A stretch of DNA of 64,000 nucleotides, from the NCBI GenBank assembly GCA_946965045.2, contig OX337242.1:1054001-1118000 (forward strand), given 5' to 3'. The notes under the pieces are model-generated. The model saw only the letters and a program-made list of their open reading frames with translations, was not told the DNA's origin and searched no databases. How positions within the stretch are numbered: position 1 is the first letter of the stretch; each line of letters starts with the position of its first letter. The position numbers and the translations under genes are program-made. This document shows, in pieces, positions 31,101-40,461 of this stretch. The DNA is from Epithemia pelagica. Taxonomy: Eukaryota > Bacillariophyta > Bacillariophyceae > Surirellales > Surirellaceae.

Positions 31101-31561
31101 AGAATTTTCGCATCAAACAACTCCCGAGCGAAATCTTATGTTGGATTTGCTCCATCGTGCCTCCGTTTCCCGGATCTTCTTCGGCAAAACCGAAGGATCC
31201 CACCAAAAGCGCGACCGAACTTGGGACCGATGGCTTACGCACTTGCGGGGTATTGGATTCAGTCACGACCCCTTCCTCGAATCCCTCCACGCCGCCAACC
31301 ACAGAGCCAGTGTCGCATGCTCCTTCCTCCAACGCCTCCGGGAAGCCGAGTTCACACGCAACCGCGACAGCTCGAACCCTCTTCGAGCGAGCACTCTCCA
31401 ACAAGCCATTGGAGACTTGGCATCGAGCTTCCGGCATCACGACCGGCCGAGCCCTTGCCACAGTCAAGACGGCAGTCACCTCCACCCCATCGTCGCCTCC
31501 CTCAAGCGCGCGTGGGAGAATCTTGACCCCCCGGAAAAGAGAGAGAAGGCCATCACAATAA
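28181..31561 (+). CDS. pol: YR retrotransposon reverse transcriptase-RNase H
   Basis: Opens directly after the gag UGA at 28178-28180 in the same frame, with no AUG for roughly 300 codons (the first Met is in DEYDMDMQ). It therefore seems to be made by UGA readthrough. The first 250 residues are S/P-rich. RT: SKFDWASAYRRIH, LRLTFGASANPAEF, the catalytic CYLDDM (YxDD), and RVLGWTIDT. RNase H: YHADSCPEGMGGYS, NNLLEYIAIV, LSDNSSAVGWL, HIPGKRNEVSDILSR. This RT-RH pairing with LDD is the DIRS-group type. The last 140 codons (from 31138) overlap the recombinase gene in another frame and are low-complexity, so the functional protein probably ends near there. Confidence 0.88.
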   Translation, partial: RHEGLIVTSSISPLPGPPNVDSQPVDFSHRLPIVHSSAPIIVPSFLPPLASPSSHDIPSIPSTANPFLPHQPSQNHTRHPDACAAAIHRQILPKTNLLTTTPHVRFPTDCGSLNKIRLFDASQPASLSPVIPKTLSPSDSLSLIPAPSDSALRPSSFLTLDTTPKTTDHFPPNLSSQIQNSLPGSESAIEGSDFSGRPLHRNVKRLQDARNADVQLLGEFRLLPRPFPKYDDPKPYLPNDVPKIFPNRLFPPALRQESHPLSLDVIIAISQTEQDTPHDSPFRHDIHPDEVAVANAEFNSRLIDEYDMDMQRLLDAYPYSVISPGSEFRPAGVLEPLLAGHPYWPRLKSIISHGVSYPLTAVEDETARRAENDAILEYGNHASGKKNPEALTKVLLKDASRGYSLPITFSCAKSIKHSRISPMGVAHQLGIDAHGDLIPKDRLTHDQSFSLGFCPSTNDLIDQEQLIDLVMGHCIDRIIHQIVVLRWHHPTEKILLSKFDWASAYRRIHGDGEVAARNITIDPSNLFAHLNLRLTFGASANPAEFSVVSEIGTDLCNDLADLQEWTPDCCVSPLQSDIGPPQFLSEDIPIAQAQELAVMVPPRPHGFHDCYLDDMIQLFLATEENIHRCPCIVPLIVHLMTRPLADDEPITRKAMLEDDKLKAEGAPVEEQRVLGWTIDTRRLLLRLPYEKKVGWTKQVQELLDKRKTTFAHLRSLNGKLLHAIKGIPLASHWLGRLREYQTFIERTYRQKQAAKTADQQQQDSDNPKRSNRDTSPPFYRYNVPESLIADLKMWRTLLSHSHEGISLNRLVCRVPTHLYHADSCPEGMGGYSVSTGRAWRMQIHQSAIDTLRTHSIDEEKRSNNLLEYIAIVVSIWVDCYFHDIPEDAAVLALSDNSSAVGWLHKTSFGTDKPLHIQVSAQLTHLVMLHKFALQAEHIPGKRNEVSDILSRAWEKSDRELTFFIHENYASQIPQNFRIKQLPSEILCWICSIVPPFPGSSSAKPKDPTKSATELGTDGLRTCGVLDSVTTPSSNPSTPPTTEPVSHAPSSNASGKPSSHATATARTLFERALSNKPLETWHRASGITTGRALATVKTAVTSTPSSPPSSARGRILTPRKRERRPSQ

Positions 31562-32496
31562 AACATTTGCGATTCATGTGGGTCCGTTGTTGTGTCCGTA
31601 AAACAAAAGGCCATCCAACCAAGTTCATCTTCGAATTCACCACCTTCGACGCATACATTGTTGATTTGGCCGGCTGCGCATTCTTCTTTGCCATGCGCAG
31701 CTGCGAATACTTGACCGTTCCATCAAGAGGCAAAACAAAACTCCTCACAATCGGCAACATTGTCTTCACCACCAAAGACAAACATGTCACCATCCGAGCC
31801 GACCACCCAAGATTCAACGAACTGGCTGCTTACGTCTCCGTCACTTTTATCGATCAGAAAAACAACAAGAAAGCCGAAACACGCACACAGAGCAGAACCA
31901 GCGACCCCGTCTTCGATCCTGTTCTCATGTGGGGACGTGTGATTCGGCGCATTCTGCACTTTCGCCCCAATGCCCCACCAGACACGCCGGTGAATTGTTG
32001 GTTCGATCCAACCAAACCATCAAAACCACCACGATTCATTCGACAAGAAGACTTGCGCAATTTACTTCGCGAAACCTGCGCTCTCGGTGGAGGCTACACA
32101 AAATTCGGCTACCACCCAATGGACATTGGGACTCATTCAATCAGATCCGGCGCGGCCATGTCTCTCTTTCTCGCTGATTGTTCCGTCGCCAAGATTATGA
32201 TCTTGGGACGATGGAGCTCCTCAGCGTTCATGCGATACATCCGTCCACAAGTTCTTGAATGGACGTCTGGAATGGCTCAGCTGATGCTGACCACCCAAGA
32301 CTTTCGCCACCTCGACAGTTCCACCGTCGCCTCCCGCACCGAATCCCTGGAACGACTTCGCAATCGATTAGACAACCTCATCGATCCCGCCTTCCAGACA
32401 AATACCGAAACGGCGATGGAATCGCCGGAAGAAAACCTTTTCAATGGCCCAGGACCCCTCATTCACTTCCCCAACACACTCCACCTCGACTTGTAA
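31138..32496 (+). CDS. Tyrosine recombinase of the YR retrotransposon
   Basis: 452 residues from the ATG at 31138, overlapping the RT frame by 424 nt in a different frame. N-terminal SAM-like core-binding part contains RDRTWDRWLTHLRGIGFSHD. The catalytic domain has Arg in FAMRSCEYL, GTHSIRSGAA (HxxR), LGRWSSSAFMRYIR with the Trp/His position and nucleophile Tyr. This is the R-HxxR-W-Y layout of tyrosine recombinases used in place of an integrase by DIRS-like elements to insert a circular DNA copy. The stop at 32494-32496 is 47 bp before repeat B1. Confidence 0.9.
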   Translation: MLDLLHRASVSRIFFGKTEGSHQKRDRTWDRWLTHLRGIGFSHDPFLESLHAANHRASVACSFLQRLREAEFTRNRDSSNPLRASTLQQAIGDLASSFRHHDRPSPCHSQDGSHLHPIVASLKRAWENLDPPEKREKAITIKHLRFMWVRCCVRKTKGHPTKFIFEFTTFDAYIVDLAGCAFFFAMRSCEYLTVPSRGKTKLLTIGNIVFTTKDKHVTIRADHPRFNELAAYVSVTFIDQKNNKKAETRTQSRTSDPVFDPVLMWGRVIRRILHFRPNAPPDTPVNCWFDPTKPSKPPRFIRQEDLRNLLRETCALGGGYTKFGYHPMDIGTHSIRSGAAMSLFLADCSVAKIMILGRWSSSAFMRYIRPQVLEWTSGMAQLMLTTQDFRHLDSSTVASRTESLERLRNRLDNLIDPAFQTNTETAMESPEENLFNGPGPLIHFPNTLHLDL

Positions 32497-32543
32497 GATC
32501 CGACATGGACCATCGTTGGATTGCTACTTCGGGACGGATGGTG

Positions 32544-32708
32544 TGGAGCCTTTCGGTTTCTGAGGCCTTCGGCAAAAAGATCTGTTTGATTGTAGGATTC
32601 GGAATTTGTGAACTCCTCAACGGACATGATTCTTGTGACCGACGTGCGATCTCTTGGACAGGCGCGAAGCGACACGTGCTTCAGGATGTGTTCGTAGTTT
32701 CTTCTTCG
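32544..32708 (+). repeat. Split direct repeat B1 (165 bp)
   Basis: Starts TGGAGCCTTTCGGTTTCTGA and ends GTAGTTTCTTCTTCG; matches 32973-33137 with one C/T difference near the start. Directly abuts A2. Confidence 0.92.
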
Positions 32709-32952
32709 TTGTCTGTACTGATGTGGAGTGACGTGGCCGATGCTGGACAGACTTCGGCGACTGACATTCGAGGTGCGACTGCACCGCCTCGTCGCGAGGC
32801 GAGCATCCGATTTTGATCCCTCGGACTCTACGATTCGAATGACCGAATGCAAAGGTGCCGATGTTTTGAGAAGAGCTCACTCTTCTGGATTCCAGCATTC
32901 TTGCAGGCCTAAAGACGAGTTCAAGACGATCGCAACGATCTTAGCTAGTTTA
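32709..32952 (+). repeat. Split direct repeat A2 (244 bp)
   Basis: Same sequence as A1 (25088-25331), followed by a 20-bp spacer (AAAATTCCCCTAACCCGCCC) before B2. Confidence 0.92.
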
Positions 32953-32972
32953 AAAATTCCCCTAACCCGCCC

Positions 32973-33137
32973 TGGAGCCTTTCGGTTTCTGAGGCCTTCG
33001 GTAAAAAGATCTGTTTGATTGTAGGATTCGGAATTTGTGAACTCCTCAACGGACATGATTCTTGTGACCGACGTGCGATCTCTTGGACAGGCGCGAAGCG
33101 ACACGTGCTTCAGGATGTGTTCGTAGTTTCTTCTTCG
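32973..33137 (+). repeat. Split direct repeat B2 (165 bp), right end of the element
   Basis: Matches B1 and marks the right boundary; the unrelated CGGAGTAAGG starts right after it. Confidence 0.9.
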
Positions 33138-33706
33138 CGGAGTAAGGATACGAGTACTCGTAGAGCCTCGCACTTAGTTCTCCCCTACCAACATCACAGA
33201 CAGATGCTTTTGTCCCTGTACGAGTGCCTGTAGTTATGCCTACTCGTACAGTACAAGCCCTTCGTTCCGATTCGGATCTCCGATCCCGAATCCCGAACGT
33301 CTACAACTCGGGAGTGCACGAGAACAACATGAGAACTGGTGTGTTGCGAGTTGGGATTTTGTAAAGTCGAACAGAACGAGCAAGAAAAGCGACGAACGCA
33401 CTGTTCCCGCTGACTGTCACATTGCGGGAATGAGAGAGTCGAAGTATCTTGAGCCGGAACCATATCGTTTTTGACGAGGACTGATGGGGCCATGATTGTC
33501 TGAAACAAAAAGAATAGATGTCCGTTACTCTACTCCTACCTACAATGTGGCGCAATCATCATTTTTTTTGTTACACTAGCGTTCTTTTCTAGGGCTTTAA
33601 ATTTACAGTTCTATCAAACATACATTGACTGATGTGTTCCAACATGAGACTCTTGTTTCTTTTCCACATCTGGAACTGGAAGCCCCCTCCTGTAGTAGAG
33701 GAACAT
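33138..33706. other. Intergenic gap, nothing recognised
   Basis: About 570 bp. Contains short TACTCGTA-type simple repeats, common in the intergenic DNA of this window, and small open frames without recognisable content. Confidence 0.5.
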
Positions 33707-34516
33707 TTATTTCAGCGACCGCGCAACAGCATAGTCACCATTGCCAAGAATACGAGCCATGAGCCGTGCCGAACGGGAAAATGACCTGGATGTCGAGTAT
33801 ATTATGGATTCAACATCTTGTTCACCTCGATACATGGATTGTGTTTCCAACACACCATGAATGGCCGCTTTTCGTTTGGCAGTCAAATTATTTGAAACCG
33901 CGATTTCCAGTCCACGCACCGCAGTATTCGCGATCCGACTGCAGTGTGTAACGTCCTGGTTAGTTGCCTTTTCACAAACATTCAAGACTTCTTCCAATTC
34001 TTTGCTGTATCTCGATGCGGCAGCCACTGAAGCAAGCTTTCTCGAATATTTGCGAAAATATCTATAATCTTCTTGATTGTACCAGATCATTTCGTGCTCT
34101 TCCGGCGATATAGGCTCGGGGCTCGAAGAGTACCGTACAACCATCCGAGGTCGGAACGAAAGGTGGTCTGTTTCCATCGCAAATCGGACTCTCCGAAGTC
34201 TCTGTGGCTCTTGCTGTAGAGGAGGGAAGCTACCGAGACTAGAAAAAGAAGCATCACTGGAACTCTCCGCTGCGGTGGATTCGTTGTCAGATGCTTCTTC
34301 TTCGTATAAATGTTTGTACGTTTTCCTGTTCAACGCGAAACTGTCCTTTGGGATACCATCACTGTCGTCATCAGAGCATGATGGAACAAAGTCGCTTTTT
34401 TGGCGGTGGAATTGCATCAACTCTGTCTGCATCTCATTGTTTTTGTCGACCAGTTCGTGTAATGAGGCCATCAGGGGGTCCATTGTAAGCGGTTCATCCA
34501 CTGTTACTCGCGCCAT
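33707..34516 (-). CDS. VRF-W family protein (diatom-type), intact
   Basis: 269 residues, single exon. A polar, acidic N-terminal region is followed by RRVRF (near residue 110), then IWYNQEDYRYFRKYSRK, AVRGLEIAVSN, IHGVLETQSM, VESIIYSTSRSFSRSARL and a short tail. The same ordered blocks (VRF, W-aromatic-x-x-E/D, RGLE, VL..Q, S..S...A) occur at 9381 and 62901. I recall many uncharacterised diatom proteins with this pattern but cannot name a domain. The VRF block fits the RVxF docking motif of protein phosphatase 1 (inference). No signal peptide or membrane segment. Confidence 0.78.
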   Translation of the reverse strand: MARVTVDEPLTMDPLMASLHELVDKNNEMQTELMQFHRQKSDFVPSCSDDDSDGIPKDSFALNRKTYKHLYEEEASDNESTAAESSSDASFSSLGSFPPLQQEPQRLRRVRFAMETDHLSFRPRMVVRYSSSPEPISPEEHEMIWYNQEDYRYFRKYSRKLASVAAASRYSKELEEVLNVCEKATNQDVTHCSRIANTAVRGLEIAVSNNLTAKRKAAIHGVLETQSMYRGEQDVESIIYSTSRSFSRSARLMARILGNGDYAVARSLK

Positions 34517-35802
34517 TATTGGATTATTGGACTAATAATAAACTTAGCAAACGATTGGAGTGGATTGGAATGCTCACGAAAACAATGAGCCTCTGGATAT
34601 TGTATCTCCTCCTTTTGGGCAGTTTCTAAGACCCACCTGGATTTGTGGATGCACGAATCGTCGGAGCAAGACTTGTCGTGAATTTGATCAACGCAAAAAG
34701 TGGTCGATACCCGCCTCCACGATAGAACAAGATCCCATTCAAGACAGTTAGAGTAATTGCCCTTGTTGGTCAGCATTCCCGATACCACGATGGAAATAGG
34801 GGCTATTTAAAATTTTGTATATGAATCCGTTATCGGTTCGCTCAATGAATATCGCTACCAAAAACCAACTTTGATATTTTCCTTAGGGCCTTCAACTTAC
34901 TTTTAACCCCAGGATTGAGCCCAATCGCGACACTTATTGAAAGGGTAGTTCTTAGTCGTTAGCGAAAAGAAAAAAGAAAGAAAACATCATAATACAAGTA
35001 CGAGTATTTAGAAGCGATAGCACCTATACTACAGTATACGAGTTGTACAATACCCTGGAAGAAAGTTACCAGTACGAATTACTTTTATTTGATGGAAGTG
35101 TTAGGGCTATTGTAATATTTAATTGAATGAAGACTTAAGACTTGAGCTCTCCTCCAGTCTCCAGTTACCCAATACTCGTACTCGGACCCGATGCTGGTAC
35201 CAATACCCAACTATGAGTAACTCGTACTCGTACTGCTAGAGAGTGCCAGACTATACTCGTAAAAATGTCAATTTTATGTCTTCCCAAGACCAAGCGTACC
35301 TAGGTACCTCCGGCATGGCTTTTGATTGCGACGCCTATGAACAAAAAATGGAGCTGCAACATCGGAAGAGGGTCTAGTTGCTCTGTTGATACTATAGCCT
35401 TCATTCACGACGGATTCTCACAAACGATACGAGGCAGCAAAGTACCAAAGAGCCATGCGCTTCCTATTGCTATTGCCTGTGACTCTTGAGATCCGAGACG
35501 TGCACCATGCTTTCCATCTCAATGAAACATGGTTAAAGAACTGAAGATACGCCCTATGTCGCGATAACCGCGTCCTTCCTCGTGATGTTTACCAAAATGC
35601 AGAGGCGCATATCATGACTAACAGGATCCAGAACCACATCACGGAGCGGAGAGTGAATAAATCTAGCAACGAATGACTTTGCAAAGCATTGGATAATGTG
35701 AATGTGGCCCCCTCATCATAAGATGTCCAGAATCATGAGGCAGTAATGAAGAACAGAACAGCCTTTCCCTCTGAGGTGAACGTTTAAAGTTCGATAGTTC
35801 CT
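34517..35802. other. Intergenic gap, nothing recognised
   Basis: About 1.3 kb between the VRF-W gene start and the 3' end of the split prenyltransferase gene. It holds AT-rich stretches and scattered TACTCGTA/CTCGTACT strings near 35000-35260. No gene or RNA seen. Confidence 0.5.
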
Positions 35803-36209
35803 CTATACCATTACAGCTCTCCAGAGCGCGCGACCTATCCATTCCGTCGCACAGCCAAAAACTAACAGATATGCAAAGGTAATGGCATGCCAGCCACAAA
35901 ATGCGACAAACCAGAGGGGCCATGCTCGGTCCACATCTGCATCAATTATCGTACCTTTGATCACCGTTCCTCTGGGAAGGGACGGTGTGTTGTTGTCCAC
36001 AAGTGGACCTAGACGAAACACCTTCAGGGCAGCAGGAGCTTCACGAAAAAGCGTGAGAAAGGCCAACATAGAGGATAGAGGAAGTGTCGGCGCGGCTGTG
36101 GGACAAAAGATGCGTTCTCGGATCAGTGTAACCGCTAGTACAATGTGAGGAGCCACAATGGTGGCAGCGCACCCCCACAACGCCTTAGAAGATCCCAGCA
36201 CTTTGGGAA
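35803..36209 (-). pseudogene. 3' fragment of the UbiA prenyltransferase gene, cut off by an insertion
   Basis: Continues the frame of the gene at 42324-43471. Reading from 36209 down it has PKVLGSSKALW, a hydrophobic segment (VAPHIVLAVTLI), LPLSSMLAFLTLF, AALKVFR, then AWPLWFVAFCGWHAITFAY and the stop at 35803. The block WPLWFVAF followed by a histidine-containing helix is characteristic of the C-terminal end of MenA-like UbiA proteins. The first residues after the break (PKVLG) continue the conserved T-L-P-x-x-L-G stretch whose R-T-L part ends the 5' fragment. The fragment has no stop or frameshift, so the split looks recent. Confidence 0.78.
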
Positions 36210-36235
36210 CAATACCAGCTAACGGTGTAAACGGT
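36210..36235 (+). repeat. Left terminal inverted repeat of the 6.1-kb element
   Basis: CAATACCAGCTAACGGTGT then A, then AACGGT; the partner at 42311-42336 has T in place of the A. Confidence 0.82.
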
Positions 36236-36370
36236 CGTAGCCGGCCTTGCCGAGACACGCCTTCATTTACTATGACACAAATAGTGAGAAGCCCTTTTGT
36301 TAAATGAAAAACTACCAACAGCCAAAATTTTGGAGATTTAGGGTAGCCCCTAGCTTGGACCCGTTTCAAC

Positions 36371-36474
36371 GGATCTATTGGACCCCTGAGAGCGAGACCA
36401 ACGGTCGGAAATGATCCAATGGTCATCCAAGCAACATTCCCCGCCGTTGGTCTCGCTCTCAGACATCCAATAGG
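36371..36474. repeat. Hairpin-forming inverted repeat, about 30-bp arms
   Basis: Arms 36371-36400 and about 36444-36474 share GAGAGCGAGACCAACGG and CTATTGGA with a few mismatches between, around a 43-nt loop. It lies in the left arm of the 6.1-kb element, between its TIR and the large gene. Confidence 0.7.
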
Positions 36475-36725
36475 TTCCCAAATTTGGCTCCTAAAAGAAC
36501 AGCCCCTTTTTTCGTCGGATGGTACCCACCAAAAAATGAGCGGCCTATGGAACTTCAGCCGACGCACCAACACTAGCATTAATACCAGTACAGTAAATCT
36601 ATGTTAATCGCACATTAGTCTCATCCAATTTTCCAAAAACCAACCATCTCGTCCAACTGCGTTTGACTTGATTTCGATACCATTATAAGGATTACATCCC
36701 TATCCCCGAGAGACAACAACCAACG

Positions 36726-39700
36726 ATGTCTGCATGCTCTTCTCACCAAGCAAACGAAACAGGAACCATGGATCCCTGCGCCTGTTGCCCCCTAAGCAAC
36801 GACCTATTTCTACCCTCATCATTGCGAGAGAATTGCAGCACCTCTGCCAACAAAGAAAATACTGGTGATCCAATCAGTTCCACCTCAACGAAAGTCACAA
36901 AGAACAAGAAGAAACCAGCTAAAACTCCCTTACAACCACAACGTCGTTCGCGGAGACAGCCCTCTCGTGGCTCGAGAAAGAGAGGAGGCGGTCCTCCACC
37001 TCCTGCCTCTGCGGCATCTCCAAACAAACGAACAAGAAGCCAACGCCAAGAAGATAATGCACCCGTTGAAGACACTGTTTTCGAGCTCCGCCGCATCCAC
37101 AAGATCATCGAAGACTTCAAGAATGAAGACTGGGTCCCCTGCTCTGTTTTCGGATCTAACCGTTTGAAAGAATGGGAGGATGAAGATTTTTTCTTCTGTG
37201 GTCAATGTGACAACGCTGACTGGGATGAAAAGTCTGGCGAAAAGCTCAAGGTAAATCGGAAGAGGAAAAAGGGTCCCTACACATGTATTGCCAAGCACCG
37301 TAATTTAGTTAAACCAACGGCCCGTAGATATCCTGATGGTCCACCCCCAAGAATCAACAAGAAGAAACGACGACAAGATCGTCGGCAGAGGCGAAATGAC
37401 CCCCAGCCCATACCTACAAGTCGATTTCAACCTCCTGTTATGGGACCTAGTGCTACTCTCTCCGACATTGAAGAAGAGGATGATGAAGATGACGTTGAAA
37501 ACAACCGTACAATCTCGTCTGTAGAGCAAACAGAACCTCAACCATTGGTCGATGATGGAACAGGCCCACCTGTACAAGAAGAAGCTTCTACTCCCATAGA
37601 AAGTCAAGGAAATCAGTTAAATGATTCGGAATCAAGCGAGTCTGAAGCACCTGTTGAACAAGACAATACTGTTACGATGGCCGTTGATTCTTCTGTAGAT
37701 ATGCCAGTGCCCATACAACCATTGAACCCGTCAATCAACCTTTCTGAGTTATCACTACAAGAAGAAGTGAGACTGTTGAAAGAACGTCTTAGAAAATCGG
37801 AAGAACAAGTAGAGACTCAAACAAAGAAGCTTCGCAACGAATCAGACAAGCTGCGAGACGCTAAGAAGAAGATAGAAGAGCTCGAACGAAATTGTGCCAC
37901 ATGCAAAAGTCGTCGCCTACCCACCTGTGTCACATCGAATGACCAGGCAGACACACTCGTACAACATATCAGGAGTGTCATTGAAGATGCAACCAAGAAC
38001 ATCCGGAGTAGTAATAGTCGTGCTTTGAAGTATTTCTACGGCCAAGTCGCAGAGTTGTGTCTCGACGAGAGCGTCCACGAAGGGCAACTCAAGCAATGTT
38101 CTTACTCAGTCTTTCGAGACTATGTAAGGCAGAATATCTATACCCCCCACCGTGTACTGAAACAAATGGATCTTCGGGGGGGTATACTGAACTACGAAGG
38201 CATCGAACTACTGCGTTCCGTAGAGACAGATGGTGTTCCTAGAGAGAAGACGCTCCTACCTAGTTCTGGTTGTATGAAAGCCTACGCTGCTTTGGTAGAG
38301 AGCTTTGGACGCAACATCTGTCCCTTCATCATGAAGACAAGCTCGAAAAATGGCTCCGAAGGTTTTGCTTTTCGTGCAGCCGATGTACTCCTTTGTCTTC
38401 TGAAGGCTGGTCATCTTCTAAACTCCGAGGCCGTGGTGAGGTCGATACGAATCGCTGCCAGTCTTGATGGCGCACAATTTACTAAGAATTTGTCACACAC
38501 CTTGGTTGGTATCAAATTCAACGATCCATCCAACCCATATGCGCAGTCACAACAATCAGTCTTTCCCGTTGGATGTGTGGCAATGCCAGAAACGACTGAG
38601 AACGTGGTTGGAGTTTTTGCAAGAACCTTGGAAGAAATCAAGGAAGCCGTTGGAGTTGTATCCAAGGCACATAAGATCAAGAAACCCACACTCTGCTTCA
38701 ATTGCGATATGAAATGTGATTGGGAACTCAGTGGACGAGGGGGTGCCGCCAAGCAGCATACTTATCCCTGTTCTAAATGCGCCATTCACAGTGGACAGCT
38801 GTGTCAACCATCGGGGATAAAACCAGACAAGTGCAAAACCTGTACTCAATTGGATCATCATCATGACCCATCTTGGATTTGCCGCCATGTAAAGATGCTC
38901 ACTGAGGAGCATACTGCAACCTTGAAGAAAGAGGTCGACGACTTCCGTAATGGTCCCCTGCCTCTAATCGCTAAAGACCTTGCTTTGCTTGAGGAGCATA
39001 GCGAACTGTCGATGCAAGATGATCCCAATATTGTTGCAACGGAGATGCAAGCCAACGATATCCTTTCGATCCAATTTGACTTGAACCGGGCGACACAGGA
39101 GCAGAGGCAAGAGTATTCTCGACTGGTCACGTCAGATTTGAGGTTGCGTCGACTCCAAATGACAGGATCGTTGGAGGAACGACAGGAGCGTTTAAAGAAT
39201 CAGAGAGTCAAGGAATGGTCCTACAAAAGAGCATTGGAATGTCTGGACAATGCCAAGGCCTCCCAGAAGCGTATTGCCATCGTGCTTATGATGGACGCCA
39301 TTCCATGCTTGCTCCATCTCGAGAATCGAATGGGGATCAAGTTTCTGACCATGGTGCTAAAGACGGGGATGAACAACGCGATAAATCCAAAGGACGGCGT
39401 TGAATTGGAGTGGATGCCTCCTACAACAACAACAAAGGAAGACCGATGTGCTGCATTCGTCAGCAAGGTCAATGACATTATGAATTCAACAATTCTGGGA
39501 TCAGAGGACCAACCAACCCAATGGACAGTGCCATACGACACCAAAACTTGCAAGATTGGAGACATTACAATGGATAACGTGAGGATTCGAAAGCTCCTCA
39601 TCAAATTCGAGTTGTTGATTGATTGTTGCTTTGTGGATAACGAGAAGGCCGCCCTCTTTAAGTCTGCAATCTACTATTTCAGGGAGGGTCTGAAGAAAGT

Positions 39701-40410
39701 GAACGTGCGACATGAAATGTCGGACAGTGAGATCTTTGCTTTTCAGAAAGATATCGACTACTTCTACAGAGATTGGTGCTCATTGTATGGAGTCGAGGGG
39801 ATAACAAACTACGCCCATATGCTGGGTAGTGGCCATTGCATGGAATATCTATTGCATTGGCGTAACTTATGGTTGCATAGTCAACAAGGCTGGGAAGGTA
39901 AGTTCAATCCACAACGGTGTATTTGACTGAGGGCTCCATCAACTGACGGCTGACCACCAATGTGTTATAGCCTTTAACAGTTTGTTTAAAAGGTTCTACT
40001 TCTCTCGGACACAGAGAGGAGGCGCGGGGAATCGGGGAACGGCGGAGAAGAGTAGGTTGCGGTCAATGGCCCGATGGTTGCAGCGCCGAATGGTGTTCCT
40101 CATTGGAACCACTGAGGAAGAGATAAAACAACAACTGGATCGGTCGCAAGAAGAGATAGAAAACTTCGATGAATGGATTCGTGAGAATGGGGGGACACTG
40201 GAGTATGGCTTGTCAAACAAGGACGGACCAATTCGACTGGAGGATTTGGAGGGGGCAGTGGTCGATGACTGGGAAGTTGGTCTCCCTCCGAAACAGAAAT
40301 CGCCGCAACAATCTTCCGGACAAGTTCCGGAAGAAGCAAATCTCAGAACTGTGGACCTGTTGCGTATATTGGATCAGAATGATGATCTGGAGAATCTAAA
40401 TAATGAGTAA
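36726..40410 (+). CDS. Putative DDE-type transposase of an unclassified family, 1,203 residues
   Basis: Exons 36726-39897 and 39971-40410 (73-bp intron, GTAAGT...TATAG); splicing gives QQGWEAFNSL across the junction. N-terminus: basic, proline-rich, NLS-like (RRSRRQPSRGSRKR); then a W/C-containing region (FFFCGQCDNADWDE), an acidic linker and a coiled coil near 350-390. The C-terminal half has SLDGAQFTKN (Asp near 581), CFNCDMKCDW (Asp near 661) opening a Cys/His-rich, probably zinc-binding stretch (about 655-720), a charged helical region, and HMLGSGHCMEYLL...SQQGWEAFN with a Glu near 1057, then RTQRGG. Asp, Asp and Glu in these contexts, inside a TIR element, suggest an RNase H-fold transposase with a zinc insert; this is inference. 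I know similar QQGWE/RGG proteins only as unnamed hypotheticals. Confidence 0.62.
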
Positions 40411-40461
40411 TGAGAAGCACTTTATGGAACGACACTAGATTCTTATATATCTTATTGCAAA

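Larger units (their letters stand above)
25088..33137 (+). mobile_element. Tyrosine-recombinase retrotransposon with split direct repeats (Ngaro/PAT-type)
   Basis: 8,050 bp. Repeat A is at 25088-25331 and 32709-32952, repeat B at 32544-32708 and 32973-33137, giving the order A1 - ORFs - B1 A2 B2. B1 and A2 abut exactly, reproducing the junction expected when the two ends (B2 end and A1 start) join in a circle. Inside are gag, RT-RNase H, and a tyrosine recombinase in place of a DDE integrase. No target duplication is visible, as expected for YR integration. I see no methyltransferase domain, which points to Ngaro rather than DIRS1/PAT. A1 and A2 look identical and B1/B2 differ at one base, so insertion is recent. 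Confidence 0.92.

Noticed and set aside
35803-36579. A single 258-residue membrane protein gene
   Set aside because: Only the part from 36209 downward matches a prenyltransferase; the part above 36210 is transposon end sequence in a frame open by chance.
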